Below are positions 32,376 through 41,751 of a DNA stretch of 64,000 nt, one piece after another. The stretch comes from Streptomyces erythrochromogenes (GTDB lineage Bacteria > Actinomycetota > Actinomycetes > Streptomycetales > Streptomycetaceae): positions 7,289,501 to 7,353,500 of the forward strand of contig NZ_CP108036.1 of NCBI RefSeq assembly GCF_036170895.1. The letters are read 5' to 3'. The position numbers and the translations under genes were made by a program. The notes below the pieces were generated by a model. That model was not told the DNA's origin. It worked only from the letters and a program-made list of their open reading frames with translations, and made no database searches. How positions within the stretch are numbered: position 1 is the first letter of the stretch; each line of letters begins with the position of its first letter.

Positions 32376-34178
32376 ATGACACAACCCATCGAAGACTACG
32401 CACTCATCGGCGACCTCATGACCAGCGGACTGGTCGGCCGCGACGGGTCCATCGACTGGCTGTGCCTGCCGCGCTTCGACTCGGCGGCCTGCTTCGCCAA
32501 GCTCCTCGGCGACGAGGAGAACGGCCACTGGCGCATCGCCCCCCTCGGCGCCGCCGACGGCGAGCGCTGCACCCGCCGCGCCTACGTCGACGGCTCACTG
32601 GTCCTGGAGTCGTACTGGGAGACCGAGACCGGCACCGCCAAGGTCATCGACTTCATGCCGCAGCGCGACGTCGCCCCCGACGTCGTCCGCATCGTCGAGG
32701 GCATCAGCGGCACCGTCAGGATGCTCAGCACCCTGCGCCTGCGCTTCGACTACGGCCACGTCGTGCCCTGGGTGCGGCGCAGCGACGGCGACCGCGTCGC
32801 CGTCGCCGGGCCCGACTCCGCCTGGTTCCGCAGCGAACCCCCCGTCCGCACCTGGGGCGAGGCCAAGAGCACCCGCTCCCAGTTCCCGGTCACCGCCGGC
32901 CGCCGCGTCGCCTTCGTCCTGACCTGGCACCCCTCGCACGAACCCCGCCCCGAACCCACCGACCCCTTCGAGGCCTTGGAGGGCAGCCTCTCCGACTGGC
33001 GCGAGTGGACCTCCCAGTGCCGCTACGAGGGCCCCTACCGGGAAGCGGTCACCCGCTCCCTGATCACCCTCAAGGCCCTCACCTACGCCCCGACCGGCGG
33101 GATCGTCGCCGCCGCCACCACCTCCCTGCCCGAGGAACTCGGGGGCGTCCGCAACTGGGACTACCGCTACTGCTGGCTGCGCGACTCCACCCTCACCCTC
33201 GGGTCCCTCCTCACCACCGGATTCCTCGACGAGGCCCGCGCCTGGCGCGAGTGGCTCCTGCGTGCGGTCGCCGGCGCCCCCGAGGACCTCCAGATCATGT
33301 ACGGGATCGCCGGCGAGCGGCGGATCCCCGAGAGCGAGCTGCCCTGGCTGCGCGGCTACGCCTCCTCCGCGCCGGTCCGCGTCGGCAACGCAGCCGTCGA
33401 CCAGCTCCAGCTCGACGTGTACGGGGAGGTCATCGACTCCCTGCACCTGGCCAGGTCCGCCGGGCTGCCCGCCGAAGCCCACTCCTGGAGCATCCAGCTC
33501 GCCCTCCTCGACTTCCTGGAGCAGAACTGGCAGAGGCCCGACGAGGGCCTGTGGGAGGTCCGCGGACCCCGCCGCCACTTCGTGCACTCCAAGGTGATGG
33601 CCTGGGTGGCCGCGGACCGGGCCGTACGAACGCTGGAAGGCAACCCCTCGCTGGGCGGCGAGCCGGACCGCTGGCGCGCCATGCGGGACGCGGTCCACCG
33701 CGACGTCTGCGACAACGGCTTCGATGCCGAGCGGGGCACCTTCACCCAGTACTACGGCTCCGCCGAACTCGACGCCGCGACCCTGCTCATCCCCAGGGTC
33801 GGGTTCCTGCCGCCCGACGACCCGCGGGTCATCGGCACGGTCGACGCGGTGCGCGCCGAACTCGGCCGCAGCGGACTGGTCCGCCGCTACAGCACCGCCG
33901 ACTCCGTCGACGGACTGCCCGGCGACGAAGGCGCCTTCCTCGCCTGCTCGTTCTGGCTCGCCGACGCCCTGCACATGACCGGCCGCGAGGACGAGGCCCG
34001 CACCCTCTTCGAACGACTGCTGACGGTGTGCAACGACGTGGGACTGCTCGCCGAGGAGTACGACGCCGTCTCCGGGCGCCAACTCGGGAACTTCCCGCAG
34101 GCGTTCAGCCACGTCGGCCTGGTCAATACCGCGCTCACCCTGGCCGGCATGGAGAAGCGCACGACCGGGGCGGGCTGA
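32376..34178 (+). CDS. GH15 family glycoside hydrolase (trehalase/glucoamylase-like)
   Basis: A 600-residue protein starting MTQPIEDYALIGDLMTSGLVGRDGSIDWLCLPRFDS, the standard N-terminus of bacterial GH15 proteins of this length (anchors: IEDYALIGD and SIDWLCLPRFD). The (alpha/alpha)6 catalytic half includes GVRNWDYRYCWLRDSTLTL, GYASSAPVRVGNAAVDQLQ, and a C-terminal EGAFLACSFWLADAL segment. Mycobacterial relatives hydrolyse trehalose, and others act on glucan ends. The ATG has GGGGAAGAG upstream. There is no signal peptide, so it is cytoplasmic. A membrane protein gene follows after four bases. Confidence 0.9.
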   Translation: MTQPIEDYALIGDLMTSGLVGRDGSIDWLCLPRFDSAACFAKLLGDEENGHWRIAPLGAADGERCTRRAYVDGSLVLESYWETETGTAKVIDFMPQRDVAPDVVRIVEGISGTVRMLSTLRLRFDYGHVVPWVRRSDGDRVAVAGPDSAWFRSEPPVRTWGEAKSTRSQFPVTAGRRVAFVLTWHPSHEPRPEPTDPFEALEGSLSDWREWTSQCRYEGPYREAVTRSLITLKALTYAPTGGIVAAATTSLPEELGGVRNWDYRYCWLRDSTLTLGSLLTTGFLDEARAWREWLLRAVAGAPEDLQIMYGIAGERRIPESELPWLRGYASSAPVRVGNAAVDQLQLDVYGEVIDSLHLARSAGLPAEAHSWSIQLALLDFLEQNWQRPDEGLWEVRGPRRHFVHSKVMAWVAADRAVRTLEGNPSLGGEPDRWRAMRDAVHRDVCDNGFDAERGTFTQYYGSAELDAATLLIPRVGFLPPDDPRVIGTVDAVRAELGRSGLVRRYSTADSVDGLPGDEGAFLACSFWLADALHMTGREDEARTLFERLLTVCNDVGLLAEEYDAVSGRQLGNFPQAFSHVGLVNTALTLAGMEKRTTGAG

Positions 34179-34182
34179 GAAC

Positions 34183-35028
34183 GTGGAACTGCCCCAGCAG
34201 CGCGCCGAAGGCGCGGGACCCTTCACCACCCGGCTCACCTGGCAGCGCCCCGAAGGGGACACGGTGGTGTGGGAGTCGCGGCCCGCGCGCAGGCGCGGAA
34301 CCCTCGCGGTCCGCCGCCCCGGAGAGCCGGCCGCCAGGACCACGACCGCCGACGCCAAGGCCCTCGGCCGCCTGCGACTGCTCAACGGCATCGCCTCGGC
34401 CGCGTTCGTCATCGGCGGAGCCCTCTTCGCGCTCGGCGCGGCCGTGTCCCAGTTCGGCTGGGGCACCACCGCCGAGAGCGCCGCGATCTACTTCGCGGGA
34501 GGCCTGTTCTTCAACACCGGAGGCTACGTCTCCCTCCTCCAGGTGCTCAACGGCCCCCGCCACACCCCGCAGGACGGCGGCAGGCTGGTCACCTCCGCCT
34601 GGAAGTGGTGGGGGTACGAGCCGATGCGCCTGGACTGGCTGAGCACGTTCGTGCTGTTCGTCGGGACGCTCGTGTTCGGTATCAACCTCCTGGACTCCTT
34701 CCTCCAGGGGCTCACCGTCCAGCAGACCAACCGGCTGATCTGGTCCCCCGACGTGATCGGATGCCTGCTCTTCCTGATCTCCGGTCACCTGGCCTTCATC
34801 GAGATCTGCCACCGCCCCTGGCCCTGCCTGCGCTCGCGCAGCCTCGGCTGGTGGGTCGTCGCGGTGAACCAGTTCGGATCGGTGCTGTTCATGGTCTCGG
34901 CCCTGGCTGCCTTCACCCGGCCCGCCACCGGAAGCCTGGTCGACGCGGGCGTGGCCAACTGGGGGACACTGCTCGGCGCCCTGTGCTTCTCGGTCGGCGG
35001 CGTGCTGCAGGCCCTCGAACGACCCTAG
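34183..35028 (+). CDS. YrhK-domain-like membrane protein
   Basis: A 281-residue protein with a GTG start. A hydrophilic N-terminus of about 60 residues precedes six to seven hydrophobic helices, including LLNGIASAAFVIGGALFALGA, IYFAGGLFFNTGGYVSLLQVLN and VIGCLLFLISGHLAFIEICH. The repeated FxxGGxxFxxGxxxxLLQ pattern matches the YrhK domain. Function is unknown. Spacing of four bases from the GH15 gene indicates co-transcription. Its stop directly abuts that of the convergent phosphatase gene. Confidence 0.75.
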   Translation: MELPQQRAEGAGPFTTRLTWQRPEGDTVVWESRPARRRGTLAVRRPGEPAARTTTADAKALGRLRLLNGIASAAFVIGGALFALGAAVSQFGWGTTAESAAIYFAGGLFFNTGGYVSLLQVLNGPRHTPQDGGRLVTSAWKWWGYEPMRLDWLSTFVLFVGTLVFGINLLDSFLQGLTVQQTNRLIWSPDVIGCLLFLISGHLAFIEICHRPWPCLRSRSLGWWVVAVNQFGSVLFMVSALAAFTRPATGSLVDAGVANWGTLLGALCFSVGGVLQALERP

Positions 35029-37215
35029 TCACGGGCGCGCGGGCCGCCCGGAGCCGCCCGTGAGGGAGGCCAGCAGCAGGGCGATGTCGTCCGGCCGGTC
35101 GACGGCGTTGCCGATCAGCCGGTCGGCGGTCTCGGTCAGCGGAACCGGCAGCGCCGACGCCAGCGCCAGCCGCAGCCGCTCCACCCCCTCGTCGATGTCG
35201 ACGCCGGGCCGCTCCACCAGCCCGTCCGTGTACAGGGCGAGCAGCGCGCCCGGCTCCAGCCGCAGTTCCGTGACCGGGTACGAGGCCTCCGGGTCGACGC
35301 CCAGCACCACCCCGCCCGCCAGGTCCAGTACCTCCGTACGGCCGTCGGGATGGCGCAGCAGCGGCTGCGGGTGCCCGGCCCGGACCGCCAGGGCGGAGCC
35401 GGACGCCGGGTCGAGCACCACGTAGCAGCAGCTCGCGAACTGACCCGGATCGAGGTCGATGAGCAGCCGGTTCGTGCCGCGCACCACCTGGTCGGGCGTG
35501 CTGCCGGCGAGTGCGAAGGCCCGTACGGCGCTGCGGAGCTGGCCCATGGTCGCGGCGGCTGCCACACCGTGGCCCTGGACGTCGCCGATGACCAGGGCCA
35601 GTCGGCCCGATCCGGCCTCGACGACGTCGTACCAGTCGCCGCCGACGTCCATGCCCGCGGAGCCGGGCAGATAGCGGCCCACCGTCTCCACGTGTTCGCG
35701 CACCGGCAGCCGGTGCGGCAGCAACGCCGCCTGGAGCCCGTGGGCGAGCGCCGCCTCGCTGTCGTAGCGCCGGGCCCGCGCCAGGGCCTGAGCGATCAGC
35801 CCGGCCAGCGCGGTCAGCACCGTACGCTCCTCCGGGCTGAAGCCGCGCGGCGAGTCGAAGCCGAGGATGCACGAGCCGACCGGCCGGCCGGAGGCGATCA
35901 GCGGCAGGAACGCCCGGGCGCCGACGTCGGCGTCCATCGGGATGCCCGGATAGGCGGCGGCCAGCCGCTGCATCGACTCGAAGAACAGCGGTCGGCCCGT
36001 GGTCAGCGTCTCCACGCCCGGCAGCCGGACATCCAGCGCGACCCCGTCGAACCGGTTCAGGAAGCCCTGCGGGAAACCGGTCTCCCAGGCCAGGTGCAGG
36101 TGCCGTTGGTCGAGCAGGTAGATCGCGAGCTGGCGGCCGCCGAAGGCGGGCAGCAGCTCCTCGGTGACCACCGCCGACACCTGCCGGGCCGTGACCGCCT
36201 CGGTCAGCGCGATGGCGAGGGCCACCGGCCGGTACAGCGCGGACGCCTGGTCGGCCGGTGAGCCCGGGCCCGTGGCGGGGTCGGCCGCCGACACGGGCGC
36301 GTGGGCGGGCGGGTCGGCCGTGCCGATCGTCAGGGTCACGCCGTCGGACGCCGGGTAGAGGCCCACCGAAAGCCACTCGCCCGGCGGATGCCGCCCGCGC
36401 CGGGCGGAGAAGTGCACCGGCTCCGACGACATGAAGACGGCCCGGAAATGGTCGTCGTGCGCGGGCTGCCCGAGCCACGGCAGCGCCTCCCACAGCAGCC
36501 GCCCGTACAGGTGCCCGCCACCGATGCCCAGCAGGCGCTCCGCGGCGGAGTTGACGAAGCCGATCCGGCCCTGCCGGTCCAGGGAGAGCACCGCCTGCGC
36601 GAGCCGGTCCACAGCCCCGCGTGCACCCGCGGCCCCGGCCTCCGGCTCCGGGCCGGGCACGCAGACCGGGTCCCCTTCCCACACCACCGGCTCCCCGGCC
36701 GCGGACAGCGCGGCGAGCGTGCGCGCCAGCTCCTCCGAGGCCTGCCGGAGCCGTTTGCGGTCCCCGGCCCCGACCGGGACACCGGGGGTGGCCGGGCGCA
36801 GCACCACCAACACGCCGAACCGCTCCGACCCCGCGGCCACCGGCTCGTACAGCGAGGCGAACGGGAAGGGCAGTCCGGCGACGAACTGGGGAAAGCGGCT
36901 CATGGCCGACTCCGCGTCGGCCAGGAGCACGGCCTGCCCCGAGCGGTAGGCCTCGGCGACCGGGTAGGGGCGGTTGACCTGCATCCGCCACCACGGCCGG
37001 AACAGCGGCAGCGGCAGCCCGGTGAACAGGGCCAGCAGCAGGAGATCGTCGGAGCGCGAGCGCAGGTAGACCCCGCCCGCGTACCCGCCCACGGCCTCCA
37101 CTGCGCTCACGACGGCCCGCGCGAGCGCCTGGACCGTTGCGTCGGTGGCGGCGCCGACGCTGTCCGCTGTCGCCATCACACAGTCAGGATGCGCCATCGG
37201 CGACGGCATCGGCAT
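35029..37215 (-). CDS. GAF-PAS-GAF-PP2C(SpoIIE) signalling phosphatase
   Basis: About 728 residues. The order is an N-terminal GAF-like domain (about 20-170), PAS (about 195-300; LDRQGRIGFVNSAAERLLGIGGGHLYG), GAF (about 345-500; GARAFLPLIASGRPVGSCILGF) and a C-terminal PP2C (about 510-725; MDVGGDWYDVVEAGSGRLALVIGDVQGHG and DRPDDIALLLASL). Unlike the other two phosphatases in the window it has no HATPase domain, so it would only dephosphorylate. Several close ATG codons (37215, 37209, 37197) make the start uncertain. A 9-base-pair hairpin at 37246-37265 lies just upstream. Confidence 0.85.
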   Translation of the reverse strand: MPMPSPMAHPDCVMATADSVGAATDATVQALARAVVSAVEAVGGYAGGVYLRSRSDDLLLLALFTGLPLPLFRPWWRMQVNRPYPVAEAYRSGQAVLLADAESAMSRFPQFVAGLPFPFASLYEPVAAGSERFGVLVVLRPATPGVPVGAGDRKRLRQASEELARTLAALSAAGEPVVWEGDPVCVPGPEPEAGAAGARGAVDRLAQAVLSLDRQGRIGFVNSAAERLLGIGGGHLYGRLLWEALPWLGQPAHDDHFRAVFMSSEPVHFSARRGRHPPGEWLSVGLYPASDGVTLTIGTADPPAHAPVSAADPATGPGSPADQASALYRPVALAIALTEAVTARQVSAVVTEELLPAFGGRQLAIYLLDQRHLHLAWETGFPQGFLNRFDGVALDVRLPGVETLTTGRPLFFESMQRLAAAYPGIPMDADVGARAFLPLIASGRPVGSCILGFDSPRGFSPEERTVLTALAGLIAQALARARRYDSEAALAHGLQAALLPHRLPVREHVETVGRYLPGSAGMDVGGDWYDVVEAGSGRLALVIGDVQGHGVAAAATMGQLRSAVRAFALAGSTPDQVVRGTNRLLIDLDPGQFASCCYVVLDPASGSALAVRAGHPQPLLRHPDGRTEVLDLAGGVVLGVDPEASYPVTELRLEPGALLALYTDGLVERPGVDIDEGVERLRLALASALPVPLTETADRLIGNAVDRPDDIALLLASLTGGSGRPARP

Positions 37216-37476
37216 CCCGGCGCCCGGGCCGCGGGGACCGGGGCCGCGGCCTCGTCCGAGGCCGCGCCGGCCGTGCCGCGGAGCCCCGCCACCACCGCGG
37301 CCGCCCCGCGAGCTGATGACCACGGGCCGGGAGGGGCGGCCGCCGCTGTAGGCCGACCGCTTCCCTCGTCCGGGGGACGTACGGGGGCGTACGGGTGTGC
37401 GGGCGCCCACCCGCGCGCGCCGCGGGGCACGATACGCACGCGTCCCACCCCCCGGCAGGCCCGCGGAAGGCAGAGC

Positions 37477-38214
37477 ATGCGGTTCCAGTACGACACCATC
37501 GGCGAGCGCTACGCGGAGTCCACGAGCACGGCGGCGTACTCCGCGGCCGACACCTACACCCTGCACGGCGCCCTCGACGCGCTCGGCGGACTGCGCGGCC
37601 TCGACGCCCTGGACCTGGCCTGCGGATACGGCTACAACACCCGGCTGCTGGCCCGCGGCGGGGCCCGGCGGACCGTCGGCGTCGACGTCTCCGAGGAGAT
37701 GATCCGGCTGGCCCGCGAACACGAGGCGACGAAGGACCGCCCCGACGTCGAGTACCTCGTCGCGGACGCCGCCGGCCTGCCCGACCTCGGCCCCTTCGAC
37801 GTCGCCACCGCCGCGTACGTCTTCAGCTACGCGCCCGACCGGCGCACCCTCCACGCGATGTTCCGGTCCGTCCGCGCCAACCTGCGCGCCGGCGGCCGGC
37901 TGCTCGCCATCGTGCCCAACGCCGGGGCGTTCCCGCGGGTGGACTGGTCACCGTACGGGGTCCGCATCCTCGACCGGGTCCGGGACGGCGACGCGCCGCT
38001 GCTGAAGGCCCACTTCCTGACCGAGCCGCCCGTGCCCTTCGAGTTCCGCGAATGGGCCCACTCCGACCTCGCCGAAGCGGCCGTCGAGGCGGGCTTCGTC
38101 ACCGTCGGCTGGCAGCCGAACCGCACCCCGCCCGCCGACCCGGTACGCGACGAGGCCTACTGGTCGGCGTACCGCGCCTGGCCGATCAGCTCGCTGATGA
38201 CCTGTACGGCGTAG
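37477..38214 (+). CDS. Class I SAM-dependent methyltransferase
   Basis: A 245-residue protein. Motif I is ALDLACGYGYNTRLLA, motif II is VGVDVSEEMIRLAR, an acidic SAM-adenine contact follows (YLVADAAGLPDLG), and motif IV is FDVATAAYVFSYAPD. The C-terminal half holds WSPYGVRILDRV and FEFREWAHSDLAEAAVEAGF, typical of small-molecule methyltransferases. The ATG has CGGAAGG nine bases upstream. The substrate is unknown and no biosynthetic gene is adjacent. Confidence 0.85.
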   Translation: MRFQYDTIGERYAESTSTAAYSAADTYTLHGALDALGGLRGLDALDLACGYGYNTRLLARGGARRTVGVDVSEEMIRLAREHEATKDRPDVEYLVADAAGLPDLGPFDVATAAYVFSYAPDRRTLHAMFRSVRANLRAGGRLLAIVPNAGAFPRVDWSPYGVRILDRVRDGDAPLLKAHFLTEPPVPFEFREWAHSDLAEAAVEAGFVTVGWQPNRTPPADPVRDEAYWSAYRAWPISSLMTCTA

Positions 38215-38269
38215 GGGGTGTGGGGTGTGCTGTCGTCAGGGCCGGGCCCGCGCCGCCCGGCCCCGGTCG

Positions 38270-39178
38270 TCACAGGTCCGCCGCGGACCTGACCAGCTCG
38301 ACGATCCGGTCACGCGCCGCCCGCCCCTCCGGCACCGGCAGCAGCGGGTAGGCGTGCGGCATCCCCGCCGCCTCGTGGAACTCCACCTCCGTGCCCTCCG
38401 CGCGGGCCCGGCGCACCAGCTCCCGGCTGTCCGTCGAGAGCACGTCCCGGGTGCCGCTGAACACCGTCAGCGGCGCCAGCCCCGCGAACGACCCGCGCAG
38501 CGGGCTCACCAGGGGATCCTCGGGGTCCAGCGTCCCGGCGTACAGCCGCCCGGCCTCCAGCAGTCCCGCACGGGCCAGCAGCGGGTCGGCCTCCTCGATC
38601 GCCGCCTGGTCCGGATGGCTCATCGTCACGTCCAGCCAGGGCGAGACCAGCACGATCCGCGAAGGCTGCCCGCCGTCGCGGTCGCGCAGGCGCTGCGCGG
38701 CCGCCAGCGCCAGCCCGGCGCCGGCCGAGTCGCCGATGAGCACCGTCCCGCCGTCGCCGCCGCCCGCGATCAGGCCGCTCAGCAGGTCGGTGGCGACCGG
38801 GACGGTCCGGTCGGCGGTCCCGCGCGGAGCCAGGATGTACGCGGGTACGACGACGCGCGCCCGGGCCCGCGTCACCAGGGTCCGCACCAGCTCCCAGTGC
38901 GGGCGCTCCAGCTCGCCCACGTAGCCGCCGCCGTGCACGTACAGCACCTGCGCCGACGGCTCGGCCCCCAGCGGGGACACGTCGTACACCGGCCAGGCGC
39001 CGACGAACGTCCGGGAGATGTCCGCGACCCGCCCCAGCCGCCGCGGCGGCAGATGCGGCGCGGGCCGGCGGGCGGCCGACGCCACCCGCGCGCGCACCGC
39101 CTCGGCGCTCGCGAACCGTCTTCGCCGCCCCGCCAGGACCAGCGCCACCGAAAGCGCCCTGCTGCGCAGACTCGGCAC
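38270..39178 (-). CDS. Alpha/beta hydrolase fold-3 (HSL-like) esterase
   Basis: A 302-residue protein. The oxyanion-hole motif HGGG (residues 82-85, in LYVHGGGYVGEL) and the nucleophile motif GDSAG (Ser151) identify the hormone-sensitive-lipase/acetyl-hydrolase group. The catalytic Asp and His are in FSGTRDVLSTDSREL and EAAGMPHAYPLLP. The GTG at 39176-39178 follows GGGGAGG at good spacing; another GTG nine bases upstream overlaps that site. It probably hydrolyses small carboxyl esters. It is divergent from tdh. Confidence 0.85.
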   Translation of the reverse strand: MPSLRSRALSVALVLAGRRRRFASAEAVRARVASAARRPAPHLPPRRLGRVADISRTFVGAWPVYDVSPLGAEPSAQVLYVHGGGYVGELERPHWELVRTLVTRARARVVVPAYILAPRGTADRTVPVATDLLSGLIAGGGDGGTVLIGDSAGAGLALAAAQRLRDRDGGQPSRIVLVSPWLDVTMSHPDQAAIEEADPLLARAGLLEAGRLYAGTLDPEDPLVSPLRGSFAGLAPLTVFSGTRDVLSTDSRELVRRARAEGTEVEFHEAAGMPHAYPLLPVPEGRAARDRIVELVRSAADL

Positions 39179-39365
39179 GCCCCTCACCTCCCCTTTTCCC
39201 TGCCCCGTCAACGGAGGAGCATAGGCGTGAAGCTGCGCTGTCGGCCCGCTTAAGAAACTCTCGATGGACTGATCACCACGGAGATCGGCAGATTGGTGCC
39301 CGTCACCGACGCCGCTGAAGCCCCGCACGCTCGCGGCGCCCCCTTCCGCATGCCTGGAGCCACCC

Positions 39366-40394
39366 ATGAAGGCACTCGTCAAGCACAAAGCCGAGCCCGG
39401 CCTGTGGCTCATGGACGTCCCGGAGCCCGAGTACGGCGCCGGCGACGTGCTGATCAAGGTGCTGCGCACCGGCATCTGCGGAACCGACCTGCACATCCGA
39501 TCCTGGGACGGCTGGGCGCAGGGCGCGGTCAAGACCCCGCTCGTCCTCGGCCACGAGTTCGTCGGCGAGGTCGCGGCGGTCGGCGCGGACGTGGCGGACA
39601 TCGAGCTCGGCGCGCTGGTCAGCGGTGAGGGCCACCTGGTGTGCGGCAAGTGCCGCAACTGTCTCGCCGGCCGCCGCCACCTGTGCCGCAGCACGGTCGG
39701 CCTCGGCGTGGGCCGCGACGGCGCCTTCGCCGAGTACGTGGTCCTGCCCGCGCAGAACGTGTGGGTGCACCGCACGGCCGTGGACCTGGACGTCGCCGCG
39801 ATCTTCGACCCCTTCGGCAACGCCGTGCACACCGCGCTGTCCTTCCCGCTCGTCGGCGAGGACGTGCTGATCACCGGCGCCGGCCCGATCGGCATCATGG
39901 CGGCCGCCGTGGCCAAGCACGCCGGTGCGCGCAACGTCGTGATCACCGACGTGAGCCCCGAGCGGCTGGAGATCGCCCGCAAGGCGGGCGCCACGCTCGC
40001 CGTGAACGTCGCCGAGTCCTCGATCGCCGAGGCGCAGACCCAGCTGGGCCTGCGCGAGGGCTTCGACATCGGCCTGGAGATGTCCGGGCGCGCCGAGGCG
40101 ATGCGCGACATGATCGACAACATGACGCACGGCGGCCGGATCGCCATGCTGGGCCTGCCCGCGACGGAGTTCGCCGTCGACTGGGCGAAGGTCGTCACCT
40201 CGATGATCACGATCAAGGGCATCTACGGCCGCGAGATGTTCGAGACCTGGTACGCGATGACGGTGCTCCTGGAGGGCGGGCTCGACCTCAGCCCCGTCAT
40301 CACCGGCCGCTACTCGCACCGCGACTTCGAGGCCGCCTTCGACGAGGCGTCGACCGCCCGGAGCGGCAAGATCATCCTGGACTGGACGGCGTAG
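39366..40394 (+). CDS. tdh: L-threonine 3-dehydrogenase
   Basis: A 342-residue zinc MDR enzyme of normal TDH length. Catalytic zinc ligands are Cys38 (GICGTDLHI) and His63-Glu64 (LGHEF). Structural zinc ligands are Cys93, Cys96, Cys99 and Cys107. The Rossmann motif is [33 protein letters not shown] and [13 protein letters not shown] are TDH signatures. It oxidises threonine to 2-amino-3-ketobutyrate with NAD, which the next gene product cleaves. The ATG has TGGAG upstream. A strong hairpin separates it from kbl. Confidence 0.95.
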   Translation: MKALVKHKAEPGLWLMDVPEPEYGAGDVLIKVLRTGICGTDLHIRSWDGWAQGAVKTPLVLGHEFVGEVAAVGADVADIELGALVSGEGHLVCGKCRNCLAGRRHLCRSTVGLGVGRDGAFAEYVVLPAQNVWVHRTAVDLDVAAIFDPFGNAVHTALSFPLVGEDVLITGAGPIGIMAAAVAKHAGARNVVITDVSPERLEIARKAGATLAVNVAESSIAEAQTQLGLREGFDIGLEMSGRAEAMRDMIDNMTHGGRIAMLGLPATEFAVDWAKVVTSMITIKGIYGREMFETWYAMTVLLEGGLDLSPVITGRYSHRDFEAAFDEASTARSGKIILDWTA

Positions 40395-40442
40395 GGGCGT
40401 CCGGCCCCTGACCGCCCCCTTCCCCACGAACCATCTCCCTCC

Positions 40443-40484
40443 GGCCGGGCCCCGCACACCCTCCCCCCTCCGCGGGGCCCGGCC
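40443..40484 (+). terminator. Intercistronic hairpin between tdh and kbl
   Basis: GGCCGGGCCCCGC (40443-40455) and GCGGGGCCCGGCC (40472-40484) form a perfect 13-base-pair stem with a 16-base loop. The two genes act in one pathway, so this is more likely a partial terminator or an mRNA-processing or stability element than a complete stop. Confidence 0.7.
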
Positions 40485-40512
40485 ACCTCCGCCGCACAAG
40501 GAGAAACGCAGC

Positions 40513-41721
40513 ATGTTCGAGACCGTCCGCGACGACCTCCGCACCACCCTCGACGAGATCCGCTCCGCCGGTCTGCACAAGCCCGAGCGCGTCATCGGCA
40601 CCCCGCAGAACGCGGCCGTCGCCGTCACCTCGGGCGGTACCGCGGGCGAGGTCCTCAACTTCTGCGCCAACAACTACCTGGGGCTGGCCGACCACCCCGA
40701 GGTCGTCGCCGCCGCGAAGGACGCCCTGGACCGCTGGGGCTACGGCATGGCCTCCGTCCGCTTCATCTGCGGCACCCAGGAGGTGCACAAGGAGCTGGAG
40801 GCGCGCCTCTCGGCCTTCCTCGGCCAGGAGGACACGATCCTCTACTCCTCCTGCTTCGACGCCAACGGCGGCGTCTTCGAGACCATCCTCGGCGCCGAGG
40901 ACGCGGTCATCTCCGACGCCCTCAACCACGCCTCCATCATCGACGGCATCCGCCTCTCCAAGGCCCGCCGCTTCCGCTACGCCAACCGCGACATGGCCGA
41001 GCTGGAGACCCGCCTGAAGGAGGCCACCGAGGGCGGCGCCCGCCGCAAGCTGATCGTCACCGACGGCGTCTTCTCCATGGACGGCTACGTCGCCCCGCTC
41101 CAGGAGATCTGCGACCTGGCCGAGCGCTACGGCGCCATGGTCATGGTCGACGACTCCCACGCGGTCGGCTTCGTCGGCCCCGGCGGCCGCGGCACCCCCG
41201 AACTGCACGGCGTCATGGACCGCGTCGACATCATCACCGGCACCCTCGGCAAGGCCCTCGGAGGTGCCTCCGGCGGCTACGTCGCCGCGCGCGCCGAGAT
41301 CGTCGAGCTGCTGCGCCAGCGCTCGCGCCCGTACCTCTTCTCCAACTCCCTCGCCCCGGTCATCGCGGCGGCCTCCCTCAAGGTCCTCGACCTGCTGGAG
41401 TCGGCCGGCGACCTGCGCGAACGCCTCGCCGCGAACACCGCGCTCTTCCGCACCAAGATGACCGAGGCAGGCTTCGAGATCCTGCCCGGCGACCACGCCA
41501 TCGCCCCCGTGATGATCGGCGACGCGGCGGAGGCCGGCCGCATGGCCGAGCTGCTCCTGGAGCGCGGGGTCTACGTGATCGGCTTCTCCTACCCGGTGGT
41601 GCCGATGGGCGCGGCCCGCATCCGCGTCCAGCTCTCGGCGGCCCACTCCACGGCCGACGTGGAGCGCGCGGTGGCCGCCTTCATCGACGCCCGTGCGGCG
41701 CTGGGGACCGCTGGGGCCTGA
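40513..41721 (+). CDS. kbl: Glycine C-acetyltransferase (2-amino-3-ketobutyrate CoA ligase)
   Basis: A 402-residue fold-type I PLP enzyme of the alpha-oxoamine synthase family. The family markers are [42 protein letters not shown] and the PLP lysine Lys247 in [16 protein letters not shown]. It converts 2-amino-3-ketobutyrate and CoA to glycine and acetyl-CoA. A good AAGGAGAA precedes the ATG. It follows tdh, giving the two-step threonine-to-glycine route. Confidence 0.95.
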   Translation: MFETVRDDLRTTLDEIRSAGLHKPERVIGTPQNAAVAVTSGGTAGEVLNFCANNYLGLADHPEVVAAAKDALDRWGYGMASVRFICGTQEVHKELEARLSAFLGQEDTILYSSCFDANGGVFETILGAEDAVISDALNHASIIDGIRLSKARRFRYANRDMAELETRLKEATEGGARRKLIVTDGVFSMDGYVAPLQEICDLAERYGAMVMVDDSHAVGFVGPGGRGTPELHGVMDRVDIITGTLGKALGGASGGYVAARAEIVELLRQRSRPYLFSNSLAPVIAAASLKVLDLLESAGDLRERLAANTALFRTKMTEAGFEILPGDHAIAPVMIGDAAEAGRMAELLLERGVYVIGFSYPVVPMGAARIRVQLSAAHSTADVERAVAAFIDARAALGTAGA

Positions 41722-41751
41722 GTGACCTCCGCATCCTGAGACAATGGTGGG

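Noticed and set aside
32595..34469. 624-codon minus-strand frame opposite the GH15 gene
   Set aside because: Antisense shadow of a well-defined glycoside hydrolase.
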